Shown piece after piece: positions 7,536-15,518 of a stretch of DNA of 64,000 nt. The translations under genes were made by a program, and so were the position numbers. The stretch's first letter is position 1, and the number at the start of each line of letters is the position of its first letter. Source of the stretch: Actinomadura harenae (GTDB taxonomy: Bacteria; Actinomycetota; Actinomycetes; Streptosporangiales; Streptosporangiaceae). The notes beneath the pieces are model-generated. The model saw only the letters and a list, made by a program, of their open reading frames with translations, made no database searches and was not told the origin of the DNA. The stretch spans positions 39,646 to 103,645 of the forward strand of contig NZ_RFFG01000024.1 in assembly GCF_003696215.1 (NCBI RefSeq). The letters run 5' to 3'.

Positions 7536-9047
7536 ATGCAAAGAACCGCTCTCCTCCTCTCCGGAACCGCGCTGCTGCTGCTCGCGGTCGGCGGCCGCTG
7601 GGACATCGCCCTCGCCGCCTGGATCTTCCCCCTCCTCCTGCTCCGCTTCTCCCGGACGGGCCGCGCCTGGACGGCCGTCCCCGGGATCTGGGCCGCGAAC
7701 ATCGCCGGCGCCCTGTTCTGGGCGTGGGAGTCCAAACTGGGGACCGGCCCGGTGATCCTCCTCGCCGGGGTCGCGATCGGCGCGCTGCGGACGATCCCGT
7801 ACGTCCTGGACCGATGGCTGGCGCGCAGGCTGCCGACATGGGCGGCGCTGCTGGTCTTCCCCACGGCCGTCGCGGCGTCCGAGTTCCTGTTGACGCTGGT
7901 CACGCCGTTCGGAACGGCGTTCGGCGTCCTCGGCGTCACCCAGTTCGGCGAGCTGCCGCTGCTCCAGGTCGTCTCGGTCACCGGCGTGTACGGGATCGGG
8001 TTCCTGATCTCCTGGGCCGCGTCGGTCGGGAACCTCGCCTGGGCCGACCGGACGCGCCGGGCCGTCCGTCCGGTCGGGGTGTTCGCGGCCGTGCTGCTCG
8101 CCGTCGTCGCGGTCGGCGGCGCGCGGCTGGCGTTCTTCTCCGACGCGAAGCACACCGTGCGGATCGCGGGGGTCGGGCCGGGTCCTGAGGTGCGGGCCGC
8201 CCAGAAGGCCGCGATCCGCGCGGTCGGCGGTGAACGCCGTGACGTCGCCAACGCGCCCGACGCGACCTTCCGGCCCGCGATGCTCGCCGCGCAGAACGAA
8301 CTGCTCACCGGCACCCGGCGTGAGGCCACGGCGGGCGCGAAGATCGTCGTGTGGCCGGAGAACGCCCTGTCCGTCCGGGAGTCCGACGAGCGCGCCGCGA
8401 TCGACGCCGCCCGCGCCGAGGCCCGCCGCGACGGCGTCTACCTGGACATCGGCCTGAACGTGTTCGGCGCGACCGCGCCGCACTTCGGGAAGGACGAGAC
8501 CCTGCTCCTCGGCCCGGACGGCGCGGTCCTGTGGACCTACCAGAAGGCGCACCCGATCCCCGGCTCGGAGACCTTCAAGCCCGGCGACGGGCACGTCCCG
8601 GTCGTGGACACGCCGTACGGGCGGCTCGCGAACGTCATCTGCTACGACGCCGACTACCCCGCGATGATGCGGGTCCGCGCCGACATCGTCCTCGTCCCGT
8701 CGCACGACTGGCGCGAGTACGGCGAGGTGCACACCAGCAAGGCGGCGCTGCGCGCCGTCGAGGGCGGGTACGCGCTGTTCCGCCAGGACGGCCAGGGCGC
8801 GAGCGGCGTCTTCGACCGCCAGGGACGGACGCTGGCGTCCGCCGACACCTTCGCCGCCGGGGCGGAGACGACCGTCGCCTACGTCCCGACCCGCGGCGGG
8901 ACGACCGTCTACGACGTCGTCGGCGACACGTTCGCCTGGCTGTGCGTCGCCGGGGTCGTGGCCCTCGCCGCCTTCGGCGCGGTCCGCCCCCGCCGCCGCG
9001 AGACGCCTCCCGCCGAGGTCACTCCGGCGGACGTCCTGGCAGCGTGA
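7536..9047 (+). CDS. lnt: Apolipoprotein N-acyltransferase (Lnt)
   Basis: A 503-residue protein with an N-terminal block of about six to seven membrane helices and a carbon-nitrogen hydrolase domain. The catalytic triad can be read as Glu in VWPENAL (about 274), Lys in TYQKAHPIPGSE (about 337) and Cys in NVICYDADYP (about 369). A last membrane helix follows near the C-terminus. Lnt adds a third acyl chain to the N-terminal cysteine of lipoproteins. The frame is open further upstream, but the ATG at 7536 sits 7 bases after a TAGCGT -10 box, and homologues begin with a hydrophobic helix here. The last 29 bases overlap the convergent kinase gene. Confidence 0.88.
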   Translation: MQRTALLLSGTALLLLAVGGRWDIALAAWIFPLLLLRFSRTGRAWTAVPGIWAANIAGALFWAWESKLGTGPVILLAGVAIGALRTIPYVLDRWLARRLPTWAALLVFPTAVAASEFLLTLVTPFGTAFGVLGVTQFGELPLLQVVSVTGVYGIGFLISWAASVGNLAWADRTRRAVRPVGVFAAVLLAVVAVGGARLAFFSDAKHTVRIAGVGPGPEVRAAQKAAIRAVGGERRDVANAPDATFRPAMLAAQNELLTGTRREATAGAKIVVWPENALSVRESDERAAIDAARAEARRDGVYLDIGLNVFGATAPHFGKDETLLLGPDGAVLWTYQKAHPIPGSETFKPGDGHVPVVDTPYGRLANVICYDADYPAMMRVRADIVLVPSHDWREYGEVHTSKAALRAVEGGYALFRQDGQGASGVFDRQGRTLASADTFAAGAETTVAYVPTRGGTTVYDVVGDTFAWLCVAGVVALAAFGAVRPRRRETPPAEVTPADVLAA

Positions 9048-10566
9048 CGCGGAAGACGGTCCGTCCCGGGGCGGAGTCGAGGTCGGCGCGGCCGCCGTGC
9101 GCGGCGGCCACGCCGGCGACGATGGCCAGCCCCAGCCCGGTGGACCCGGACGCGCGGGACCGCCCCTTGTCCCCCCGGACGAACCGGTCGAACACCTCGC
9201 TCCGCAGGTCGGCGGGCACGCCCGGCCCGTCGTCCTGGACCTCCAGCACCGCACCCGAGCCCTCGCCCGCGCCCGCGCCCGCCCGGGGCCGCTCCAGCCG
9301 GACGGTCACCCGCGTCCCGGCCGGGGTGTGGGTGCGGGCGTTGGCCAGCAGGTTCGCGAGCATCTGGTGCAGCCGGTGCTCGTCCCCGCGGACCGTCACC
9401 GGCTCCTCGGGCAGCTCCATCGCCCAGCGGTGGTCCGGGCCCGCCGCACGGGCGTCGGCGACGGCGTCCAGGACCATCCGGGTCAGGTCGACCGGCTCGG
9501 CGGCCAGCGGGCGGCCCGTGTCGAGCCGGGCGAGGAGCAGCAGGTCCTCCACCAGGTCGCCCATCCGGACCGACTCGGCCTGGATCCGGCCGAGGGCGTG
9601 CCGCACGTCGCCGGGGACGCGGTCGGTGTCGCCGTCCCGGCGGCGCAGCGCGAGCTCGGCGTGGCCGCGGATCGTCGCGACGGGGGTGCGCAGCTCGTGG
9701 CTGGCGTCGGCGGCGAAGCTGCGCAGCCGCTCCTCGCTGGCGTGCCGGCGGGCGAGCGCGTCCGCGACGTGCCCGAGCATCCGGTTGAACGCCGCGCCGA
9801 CCCGTCCGACCTCGGTGCGGGGGTCGGCGTCCGGGACCCGCTCGGGCAGCGCGACCTCGCCGCTGGCCAGCGGCAGCTCGGCGACCCGCGAGGCGGTCGC
9901 GGCGACCCGGCGGAGTGGACGCAGCGTCAGCCACACCCAGCCCGCCGCGGCCGCCGCCGCGAGCGCCAGGACGATCCCGAACACCGCCGCCTCCACCAGG
10001 ACCAGCCGCCGCGTCGTCTCCTCCACCGGCCGCAGCGGCAGCCCGGTGACCAGCACGTCGTGGTCGTCGCCGGTGTAGGCCGCCACCCGGTAGCCGTGCA
10101 GCGCCGACAGGTGGACGGTGCGGGGCTCGCGGTCCGGGGGCAGCGCGGCGAGCGCGCGGGAGTCGGCCTCGCTGATCGGGACGCCCTCGACGGTCCGGTC
10201 GTGGACGACCCCGGCGGCGGTCACCTTCCCGCCGAACAGCCGCGCGGCGAACGTGTTCGGCGGCACCCCGCGGGTGTCGGGGATGCGGTTGTCGGCGTCC
10301 GGCCGCCGCTCGTGCTCCAGCCCGGCGGCCAGGCGCGGGCCGAGGGCGGTGATCTGCTCGTCGACGCGTCCGACGAGGAAGCCGTGCAGCGCGGTGACGG
10401 TCGCGACCCCGACGGCCAGGCAGCAGAAGGCCAGCAGCGCGACCAGGCCGAGCGTGAGGCGGGCCCGCAGCGTCCGCGGGAGCAGCGCCCTGAGGACCCG
10501 CTCCGCCCGACCCGCCACCTGCTGCCGCGCCCGGCCCGCCGCCGGCGGCTTCGCCGGACCCGTCAC
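9019..10566 (-). CDS. Sensor histidine kinase with HAMP domain (OmpR partner)
   Basis: A 515-residue kinase: membrane helix at about 38-60, external sensor region (65-165), second helix (185-210), HAMP linker, phosphoacceptor helix with ASHELRTPVATIRGHAEL (His at about 286), and ATPase boxes DDGPGVP and GSTGLGLAIV. It begins with GTG at 10566, overlapping the regulator's stop (GTGA). The pair faces the flavin electron-transfer operon at 11430 across a repeat-rich promoter region, so control of that operon is a reasonable inference. Confidence 0.92.
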   Translation of the reverse strand: MTGPAKPPAAGRARQQVAGRAERVLRALLPRTLRARLTLGLVALLAFCCLAVGVATVTALHGFLVGRVDEQITALGPRLAAGLEHERRPDADNRIPDTRGVPPNTFAARLFGGKVTAAGVVHDRTVEGVPISEADSRALAALPPDREPRTVHLSALHGYRVAAYTGDDHDVLVTGLPLRPVEETTRRLVLVEAAVFGIVLALAAAAAAGWVWLTLRPLRRVAATASRVAELPLASGEVALPERVPDADPRTEVGRVGAAFNRMLGHVADALARRHASEERLRSFAADASHELRTPVATIRGHAELALRRRDGDTDRVPGDVRHALGRIQAESVRMGDLVEDLLLLARLDTGRPLAAEPVDLTRMVLDAVADARAAGPDHRWAMELPEEPVTVRGDEHRLHQMLANLLANARTHTPAGTRVTVRLERPRAGAGAGEGSGAVLEVQDDGPGVPADLRSEVFDRFVRGDKGRSRASGSTGLGLAIVAGVAAAHGGRADLDSAPGRTVFRVTLPGRPPE

Positions 10567-11291
10567 CGGGGCTCCGGCTTGAGCACGTACCCGACCCCGC
10601 GGACGGTGTGGATCATCGGGGTCCGGCCCGCGTCGATCTTCTTGCGCAGGTAGCTCACGTACAGCTCGACGACGTGCGCGCGGCCCCCGAAGTCATAGCT
10701 CCACACCCGGTCGAGGATCTGCTCCTTGCTCAGGACCCGGCGCGGGTTGCGCATCAGGAACCGCAGCAGCTCGAACTCGGTCGGGGTCAGCTCCACCAGG
10801 GCGCCGTCCCGGGTGACCTCGCGGGCGTCCTCGTCCATGCTGAGCCCGCCCACGGTGAGCAGCGCGGACGCGGCGGCGCGGCGGGTCAGCCCGGCCCGGC
10901 GCAGCAGCCCGCGCAGCCGGGCGAGGACCTCCTCCAGGCTGAACGGCTTGGTGACGTAGTCGTCGCCGCCCGCGGTGATCCCGGCCACCCGGTCCTCCAC
11001 GGCGTCCCGGGCCGTGAGGAACAGCACGCAGACCTCGGGCGCGGCGGCCCGCAGCTCCCGCAGGACGCTCAGCCCGTCGATGTCGGGGAGCATGATGTCC
11101 AGGACCACCGCGTCCGGCCGGAACTCGCGCGCGGCCGCGATCGCCCCGGCCCCGTCGGCGGCCGTCCGCACCTGCCAGCCCTCCTGGGCCAGGACGCGCC
11201 CCAGCACGTCGGTCAGGTCCGGCTCGTCGTCCACCACGAGCACGCGGACGGGCGACCCGTCGGCGTGGCTCAGTCCTCGATCATGGTCCAT
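10563..11291 (-). CDS. OmpR/PhoB-family response regulator
   Basis: A 242-residue regulator: receiver domain with VVDDEPDL, the phospho-acceptor in AVVLDIMLPDIDG (about Asp 63) and the switch lysine in DDYVTKPFSLEE; then a winged-helix DNA-binding domain (about 145-240) with LTPTEFELLRFLMRNP, VVELYVSYLRKKID and VRGVGYVLK. The start ATG at 11291 opens the two-gene operon with the kinase. Paired TTCTGAG/TTCTCAG elements between this gene and the reductase operon are candidate binding sites. Confidence 0.93.
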   Translation of the reverse strand: MDHDRGLSHADGSPVRVLVVDDEPDLTDVLGRVLAQEGWQVRTAADGAGAIAAAREFRPDAVVLDIMLPDIDGLSVLRELRAAAPEVCVLFLTARDAVEDRVAGITAGGDDYVTKPFSLEEVLARLRGLLRRAGLTRRAAASALLTVGGLSMDEDAREVTRDGALVELTPTEFELLRFLMRNPRRVLSKEQILDRVWSYDFGGRAHVVELYVSYLRKKIDAGRTPMIHTVRGVGYVLKPEPR

Positions 11292-11327
11292 GGTGCCCTC
11301 AGTTTCGCTCCCCTTCCTGTGCGTTCC

Positions 11328-11382
11328 CTCTGAACCGGCTCAGAATCAGGCGATACGACGCTGGTTCTGAGGGTTCTCAGAG
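11328..11382. promoter_or_regulatory. Repeat-rich operator region between the OmpR regulator and the reductase operon
   Basis: TCTGA-N6-TCAGA (11329-11344) is an inverted repeat. TTCTGAG (11365-11371) and TTCTCAG (11374-11380) form a direct repeat with 9-base spacing, and CTCAGAA (11339-11345) is an inverted copy of the same word. Several copies of one heptamer in a divergent promoter region is what an OmpR-type regulator would need. The assignment is inferred. Confidence 0.5.
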
Positions 11383-11429
11383 ATTCGGCTGGCACTGTGA
11401 CGGGACGCCGATCGAAAGGGGGGCTCTTC

Positions 11430-12797
11430 ATGACCGCGGTCCGTTCCGGGCACGCCGTGCCGAGCACGCGCCGCACGAACGCGGGGCCGCGTCGGCGGGG
11501 CCTGCGGGCCGGATGGGTGCTCGGCGCGATCTACGCCGGCGCCCTCGCGGTGCTGGCCCTGTGGTGGCACGGCACGGACTCGGTGGTGGGGGCCGCCGGG
11601 TGGCTGACCGACGGGGCCCGGATCACCGGGCTCCTCGCGGCCTACGGCTGCGCGGTGCTGCTCGCCCTCATGGCCCGCGTCCCGGCGCTGGAGAGCGGCG
11701 TCGGCACCGACCGGCTCGCGCGCTGGCACGCCGCGGGCGGCCGCTACACCGTCTGCCTGGCCGCCGCGCACATCGTCCTGGTCATCTGGGGGTACGCCCT
11801 GACGGACCGGAAGAACGTGATCGCGCAGACCGGCGACCTCGTCTTCCACTACCCGGAGATGCTCAAGGCGACCCTGGGCACGCTGCTGATGTTCGCGGTC
11901 GGGATCACCTCGGCGCGGGTGGCCCGGCGCCGCCTGCGGTACGAGGTCTGGCACCTGCTCCACCTCGGCACCTACCTGTCGATCTTCCTGGTGTTCTTCC
12001 ACCAGCTCGCCAACGGGGCCCAGTTCGTCGACCAGCCGGTGGCGCGGTACTTCTGGTACACGCTGTTCATCGGCGTCTCGCTGGTGCTGGCCTGGTACCG
12101 GTTCGCCGTCCCGACCACGCGGAACCTGCGGCACCGGATGCGGGTGTCGGAGGTGCGGTTCGAGTCGCCGGGCGTCGTGTCGGTGTACATCACCGGGCAC
12201 CGCCTGGACGACCTCGCGGCCCGTCCCGGGCAGTTCTTCCGGTGGCGGTTCCTCGCGCCGGGCATGTGGTGGGCCGCGAACCCGTACTCGCTGTCGGCCC
12301 CGGCCCGGGACGGCCAGCTCCGGATCACCGTCAAGGCCGCCGGGGACCACAGCCGCGGGCTCGTCCGGCTCCGTCCGGGCACGCGGGTGTGGGCGGAGGG
12401 CCCGTACGGCGCGTTCACCGACACCAAGCAGACGCGGCGGCGGGTGCTGCTGCTCGCGGGCGGCGTCGGGATCACCCCGCTGCGCGCGCTGTTCGAGACC
12501 CTGCGCGGCGACGTCACCCTGATCTACCTGGCCCGCCGCCCCGAGGATCTGGCGCTCCGGGACGAACTGGAGGCGATCGCCGCCCGCCGCGACCGCCGGG
12601 TGCTGTGCTTCGTGGACGACCCCGCCGAGTACTCGCTCCCGCTCACCGGGGACTCCCTCCGGTCGGTCGTGCCCGACGTGGCCGAACGGGACGTGTACCT
12701 GTGCGGCCCGCCCGGCATGGCGCACGCCGCGCACCGGGCGCTGCGGGAGGCGGGCGTCCCGTCCCGGCACGTCCACCACGAGTCCTTCGAGTTCTGA
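11430..12797 (+). CDS. Ferric reductase-like flavocytochrome with ferredoxin-reductase domain
   Basis: A 455-residue membrane oxidoreductase. The N-terminal half has about six membrane helices with histidines placed to hold heme (ARWHAAGGRY, AAAHIVLVIW, WHLLHLGTY, VFFHQLANG). The C-terminal half is an FNR-type module: flavin-binding NPYSLSAPA, pyridine-nucleotide-binding LLAGGVGITPLRAL, and YLCGPPGM. It would move electrons from NAD(P)H through FAD and heme to the outer face. I use ATG 11430, after the ribosome site AAAGGGGGG, rather than GTG 11397. It heads an operon with an FMN-binding protein and ApbE. Confidence 0.9.
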   Translation: MTAVRSGHAVPSTRRTNAGPRRRGLRAGWVLGAIYAGALAVLALWWHGTDSVVGAAGWLTDGARITGLLAAYGCAVLLALMARVPALESGVGTDRLARWHAAGGRYTVCLAAAHIVLVIWGYALTDRKNVIAQTGDLVFHYPEMLKATLGTLLMFAVGITSARVARRRLRYEVWHLLHLGTYLSIFLVFFHQLANGAQFVDQPVARYFWYTLFIGVSLVLAWYRFAVPTTRNLRHRMRVSEVRFESPGVVSVYITGHRLDDLAARPGQFFRWRFLAPGMWWAANPYSLSAPARDGQLRITVKAAGDHSRGLVRLRPGTRVWAEGPYGAFTDTKQTRRRVLLLAGGVGITPLRALFETLRGDVTLIYLARRPEDLALRDELEAIAARRDRRVLCFVDDPAEYSLPLTGDSLRSVVPDVAERDVYLCGPPGMAHAAHRALREAGVPSRHVHHESFEF

Positions 12798-12813
12798 GTC
12801 GTTCGAGTTCTGA
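12780..12813 (+). repeat. 16-bp tandem duplication across the reductase stop codon
   Basis: Two 16-base units differing at one base, 12780-12795 and 12796-12811, each ending TTCGAGTTCT and each followed by GA, so the TGA stop of the reductase gene is present twice. Weaker copies of the word GAGTTC continue to about 12850. Confidence 0.8.
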
Positions 12814-12887
12814 CCAGGAGCGGTGACCATCGTTTCCGACCACGAGTTCCGATCACGGGCCCCTGGCGGGCTCGGGGAGGAGAGCGC

Positions 12888-13406
12888 ATGATGCGCCGAG
12901 CCGTCCTCGCCACCAGCGCGACGGTCGCCGGTGTCAGCCTGCTGCTGGCCCTGAAGCCGCACCACAACGGCATCGCAGCCGCGTCCGGCCAGGGCGCGTC
13001 CGGCGGGGGCGGGGCCGTGACCGTGGCGCCGCCCGTGGCGCCGGGTTCCGCCGGTTCCGGTGGTTCCGGTGGTTCCACCGGGTCCTCCGGTTCGTCCGCG
13101 CCGCCGAAGCAGGGGGCGAAGTCCGGCGCGAGCGGCACCTACACCGGAAGCGTCATCGACACCCGGTACGGGCCCGTCCAGGTCGCGGTGACCGTGGCGC
13201 GCGGGAAGCTGACCGGGGTGAAGGTGCTCCAGACCCCGTCGGAGAACGGACGCGACCGGCGGCTGGCCGCGATGGCCGTCCCGCAGCTCACGCAGGAGGC
13301 GCTCGCGGCCGGGAACGCGCGGATCGACACCGTCTCCGGGGCGACGTACACCAGCGAGGGCTACATCAACTCGCTCCAGAGCGCGCTGGACAAGGCCCGT
13401 GCGTGA
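12888..13406 (+). CDS. FMN-binding domain protein, exported electron carrier
   Basis: A 172-residue protein: short N-terminal hydrophobic anchor or signal (about 3-22), a Gly/Ser/Pro-rich flexible linker (about 30-75), and an FMN-binding domain. The motif SGATYTS (about 150) matches the NqrC/RnfG flavinylation site, where a Thr is linked to FMN. ApbE, which performs that modification, is encoded immediately downstream and overlapping. No lipobox cysteine is present, so a helix anchor or secretion is more likely than lipidation. The start has a strong GGGGAGGAGA ribosome site. Confidence 0.9.
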   Translation: MMRRAVLATSATVAGVSLLLALKPHHNGIAAASGQGASGGGGAVTVAPPVAPGSAGSGGSGGSTGSSGSSAPPKQGAKSGASGTYTGSVIDTRYGPVQVAVTVARGKLTGVKVLQTPSENGRDRRLAAMAVPQLTQEALAAGNARIDTVSGATYTSEGYINSLQSALDKARA

Positions 13407-14190
13407 GCGCGGCGGCCCGGGGGCCGCGACCGGGGCGGCGCGCGAGGTCCGTGTCGTCCACGTGATGGGCACGGTGTTCTCGTTCGACGTCCGGACCCCG
13501 ATGACGCCCGCGATCGACCGGGCCCTGGACGCCGCGGAGGAGCACCTGCGCCACGTGGACGCGGTCTTCTCCACCTACCGTCCGGACAGCCAGATCAGCC
13601 GCCTGGCCGCCGGGACGCTCACCCTCGACGCCTGCCCGCCCGAGGTCGGCGAGGTCCTCGCGCTGTGCGCGGAGATCGCCGAGGAGAGCGGCGGCCGGTT
13701 CACCTGGACGCCGGACGGGCGGCTCGACCCGTCCGGGATGGTGAAGGGCTGGGCCGCCGAGGCCGCCTCGGACCTGCTGTTCGAGGCGGGCGCGGCCGAC
13801 CACTGCGTGAACGCGGGCGGCGACGTCCAGGCGCGCGGCTCCGCCGGGCCCGGCCGCCCGTGGCGGATCGGCCTGGCGCACCCGCACCGCCGCGGCGACC
13901 TCATGGCCGTCGTCACCGGCCACGACATCGCGGTCGCGACGTCCGGGACGTCCGAACGCGGCGACCACATCGTCGACCCGCGCACCGGCCGTCCCGCGAC
14001 CGGCCTGACCTCGCTGACGCTGGTCGGCCGCCATCTGACCCACGTGGACGCCCTGGCCACCGCGGGCTTCGCCATGGGCGGGGAGGCCCGCGCGTGGGTC
14101 GCCGGCCTGCCCGGCATCGAGGCGTTCGCCGTCACCTCCGACGGCCACGCCTGGCAGACCCCGGGCCTGCCCCTCTGGACGGCCGGCTGA
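13399..14190 (+). CDS. apbE: FAD:protein FMN transferase (ApbE)
   Basis: A 263-residue ApbE: HVMGTVFSFDV at the start, TYRPDSQISRL, the SGMVKGWAAE segment (about 111-120) that contacts FAD, the NAGGDVQARG loop (about 139), ATSGTSERGDHIVDPRTG, and the DALATAGFAMG metal-site region. It transfers FMN from FAD to Thr/Ser of partner proteins outside the cytoplasm; the obvious substrate is the FMN-binding protein just upstream. The start is GTG 13399, overlapping the previous gene by 8 bases. No signal peptide is evident, which is common in actinobacterial ApbE. Confidence 0.92.
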   Translation: MRERGGPGAATGAAREVRVVHVMGTVFSFDVRTPMTPAIDRALDAAEEHLRHVDAVFSTYRPDSQISRLAAGTLTLDACPPEVGEVLALCAEIAEESGGRFTWTPDGRLDPSGMVKGWAAEAASDLLFEAGAADHCVNAGGDVQARGSAGPGRPWRIGLAHPHRRGDLMAVVTGHDIAVATSGTSERGDHIVDPRTGRPATGLTSLTLVGRHLTHVDALATAGFAMGGEARAWVAGLPGIEAFAVTSDGHAWQTPGLPLWTAG

Positions 14191-14221
14191 GAGGTCCCGC
14201 GCGCCGGGACCTCTCAGCCGG
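14183..14221. terminator. Bidirectional hairpin terminator after apbE
   Basis: Perfect 17-bp inverted repeat (14183-14199 and 14205-14221) with a 5-base loop. The left arm contains the apbE stop codon. No U-rich tail follows on either strand. It separates apbE from the convergent isochorismatase-like gene. Confidence 0.8.
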
Positions 14222-14226
14222 TCCCT

Positions 14227-14250
14227 ATCAGTGAGTCCTCATCAGTGGGT
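14227..14250 (-). repeat. 14-bp duplication at the isochorismatase-like gene stop
   Basis: ATCAGTGAGTCCT and ATCAGTGGGTCTT start 14 bases apart (14227 and 14241). The second holds the TGA stop of the minus-strand gene (TCA at 14242-14244) and the first repeats it downstream. Similarity is limited to 11 of 13 bases. Confidence 0.45.
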
Positions 14251-14823
14251 CTTGGCGAGGAGGTCCAGGATCTCGGCGGTGGTGCCGGTCTCGCCGAGCT
14301 GCGGGAAGATCTTCTCGACGCTGTGCTCGTGGGACGCCCCCGAGCGGTCGGCCATGGCGTCGGTCGCGAGCGTGACGTGGTAGCCGTGCTCGTGGGCGGC
14401 GCGGGCGGTGGACTCGACGCCGATGCTGGTCGCGATGCCGGTCAGCACGATCTGCGTGACGCCCCGGCGGCGGAGCTGGATGTCGAGGTCGGTGCCGTGG
14501 AAGGCGCCCCAGTTGCGCTTGGTGACCCGGATGTCGGACGGCTGCGGGTCGAGCTCGTCGAGGATGAGGTCCCAGCCCTCGGGAAGGTCGCCGCCGGGAC
14601 GGACGGCCTCGACGCGTCCGGGCGGGAAGTCCGAGCCGTCCGGGGCGAAGGTCACGTTGACCAGGACGACCGGTAGCCCGCGCGCGCGGAACGCGGCGGC
14701 GAGCTCGGCGGAGCGGGCGACGACGTCCGGACCGGGGTGGGGCTCGGTCGGGATGGCGGCGACGCCCCGCTGGAGGTCGATCAGCACCAGCGCGGTGCGC
14801 TCGTCGATCGTGGTGACGGCCAT
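14242..14823 (-). CDS. Isochorismatase-family hydrolase lacking the nucleophilic cysteine
   Basis: A 193-residue member of the isochorismatase-like fold: ALVLIDLQRG with the catalytic Asp (about 16), and the lysine in VTKRNWGAFHGTDLD (about 101). The family loop that normally carries the nucleophilic Cys reads TGIATSIGVESTARAA, with Gly in its place. True isochorismatases (PhzD type) also lack this Cys, whereas nicotinamidase-type amidases need it, so amide hydrolysis is unlikely. The substrate cannot be named. The MarR regulator encoded just upstream probably controls it, as only 44 bases separate them. Confidence 0.85.
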   Translation of the reverse strand: MAVTTIDERTALVLIDLQRGVAAIPTEPHPGPDVVARSAELAAAFRARGLPVVLVNVTFAPDGSDFPPGRVEAVRPGGDLPEGWDLILDELDPQPSDIRVTKRNWGAFHGTDLDIQLRRRGVTQIVLTGIATSIGVESTARAAHEHGYHVTLATDAMADRSGASHEHSVEKIFPQLGETGTTAEILDLLAKTH

Positions 14824-14867
14824 GGGTCCTGCTCCTCGGTGGTCGGGTCGCGGCTGCCGGTGGCCGG

Positions 14868-15329
14868 TCAGGACTGGGCGAGCCGGTCCAGCAGCGCGAG
14901 CGCTTCGATGAGGGTCCGCCGCTCGGCCTCGGTGAAGTCGTGCTGCAGCGTGCGCGCCATCCACTCCTCGCGGGCCTGCCTGCTGCCCGCGATGAAGTCG
15001 TGCCCGCCCTCGCTGAGCGAGACGAGCTGGCGGCGTCCGTCGTGCGGGTCGGCGTCGCGCCGGACCACGCCGAGCTCCTCCAGCGCGGCGACGGTCGCGG
15101 CCATCGACTGCGGCCGCACGCCCTCGGCGGCGGCGAGCTCGCTCGCGGTCATCACCTCGCCCTGGCCGAGCCTGCTCAGCACGGACGCCTGGGACGGCGT
15201 GAGCAGGCCGTTCCCGCCGATCTCGCGCAGCCTGCGGCGCAGGCGGCTGAACACCACCCGCACCTCGCGGGCCGCACGCACGGCCGTCTCGCCGACCTGG
15301 TCGGGGGCCTCCCCGGCGGACCTCTCCAT
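14868..15329 (-). CDS. MarR-family transcriptional regulator
   Basis: A 153-residue MarR protein: N-terminal dimerisation helix, winged helix at about 42-105 with LTPSQASVLSRLGQGEVMTA, recognition region GVRPQSMAATVAALEELGVV and wing RRDADPHDGRRQLVSLS, then a C-terminal dimer helix. It starts at ATG 15329, 6 bases after a TACGCT -10 box, so the transcript is probably leaderless. An inverted repeat next to its -35 box is a likely autoregulatory site. It probably controls itself and the hydrolase gene downstream. Confidence 0.92.
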   Translation of the reverse strand: MERSAGEAPDQVGETAVRAAREVRVVFSRLRRRLREIGGNGLLTPSQASVLSRLGQGEVMTASELAAAEGVRPQSMAATVAALEELGVVRRDADPHDGRRQLVSLSEGGHDFIAGSRQAREEWMARTLQHDFTEAERRTLIEALALLDRLAQS

Positions 15330-15335
15330 GGCCCC

Positions 15336-15386
15336 AGCGTATATCAGCAGCCCAGACTGTCAAGGCGAGACTGAACAGCCTCGCCT
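15336..15386 (-). promoter_or_regulatory. marR promoter with operator palindrome
   Basis: On the minus strand: TTGACA (15358-15363), 16-base spacer, TACGCT (15336-15341), then 6 bases to the ATG. Just upstream and touching the -35 box is the inverted repeat GGCGAG-N10-CTCGCC (15364-15385), a suitable MarR site. Confidence 0.7.
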
Positions 15387-15470
15387 GTCTATTTCCTCCG
15401 GCTTTCCCAGCTCATGGGCGCCCAAGGGGCTTCCTGCCCGGTTTTCGGGGAGAGGAGCGCCCTAGATCGT

Positions 15471-15510
15471 CGAACCGGGCGCGGCGGAGCCGAACCGGGC
15501 GCGGCAGAGG
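15471..15510 (+). repeat. 20-bp tandem duplication in the leader of the aminotransferase gene
   Basis: Two adjacent 20-base units (15471-15490 and 15491-15510) beginning CGAACCGGGCGCGGC, differing at two positions near the end. The second unit ends in the ribosome site AGAGGAGGGG used by the gene at 15519. Confidence 0.8.
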
Positions 15511-15518
15511 AGGGGACC

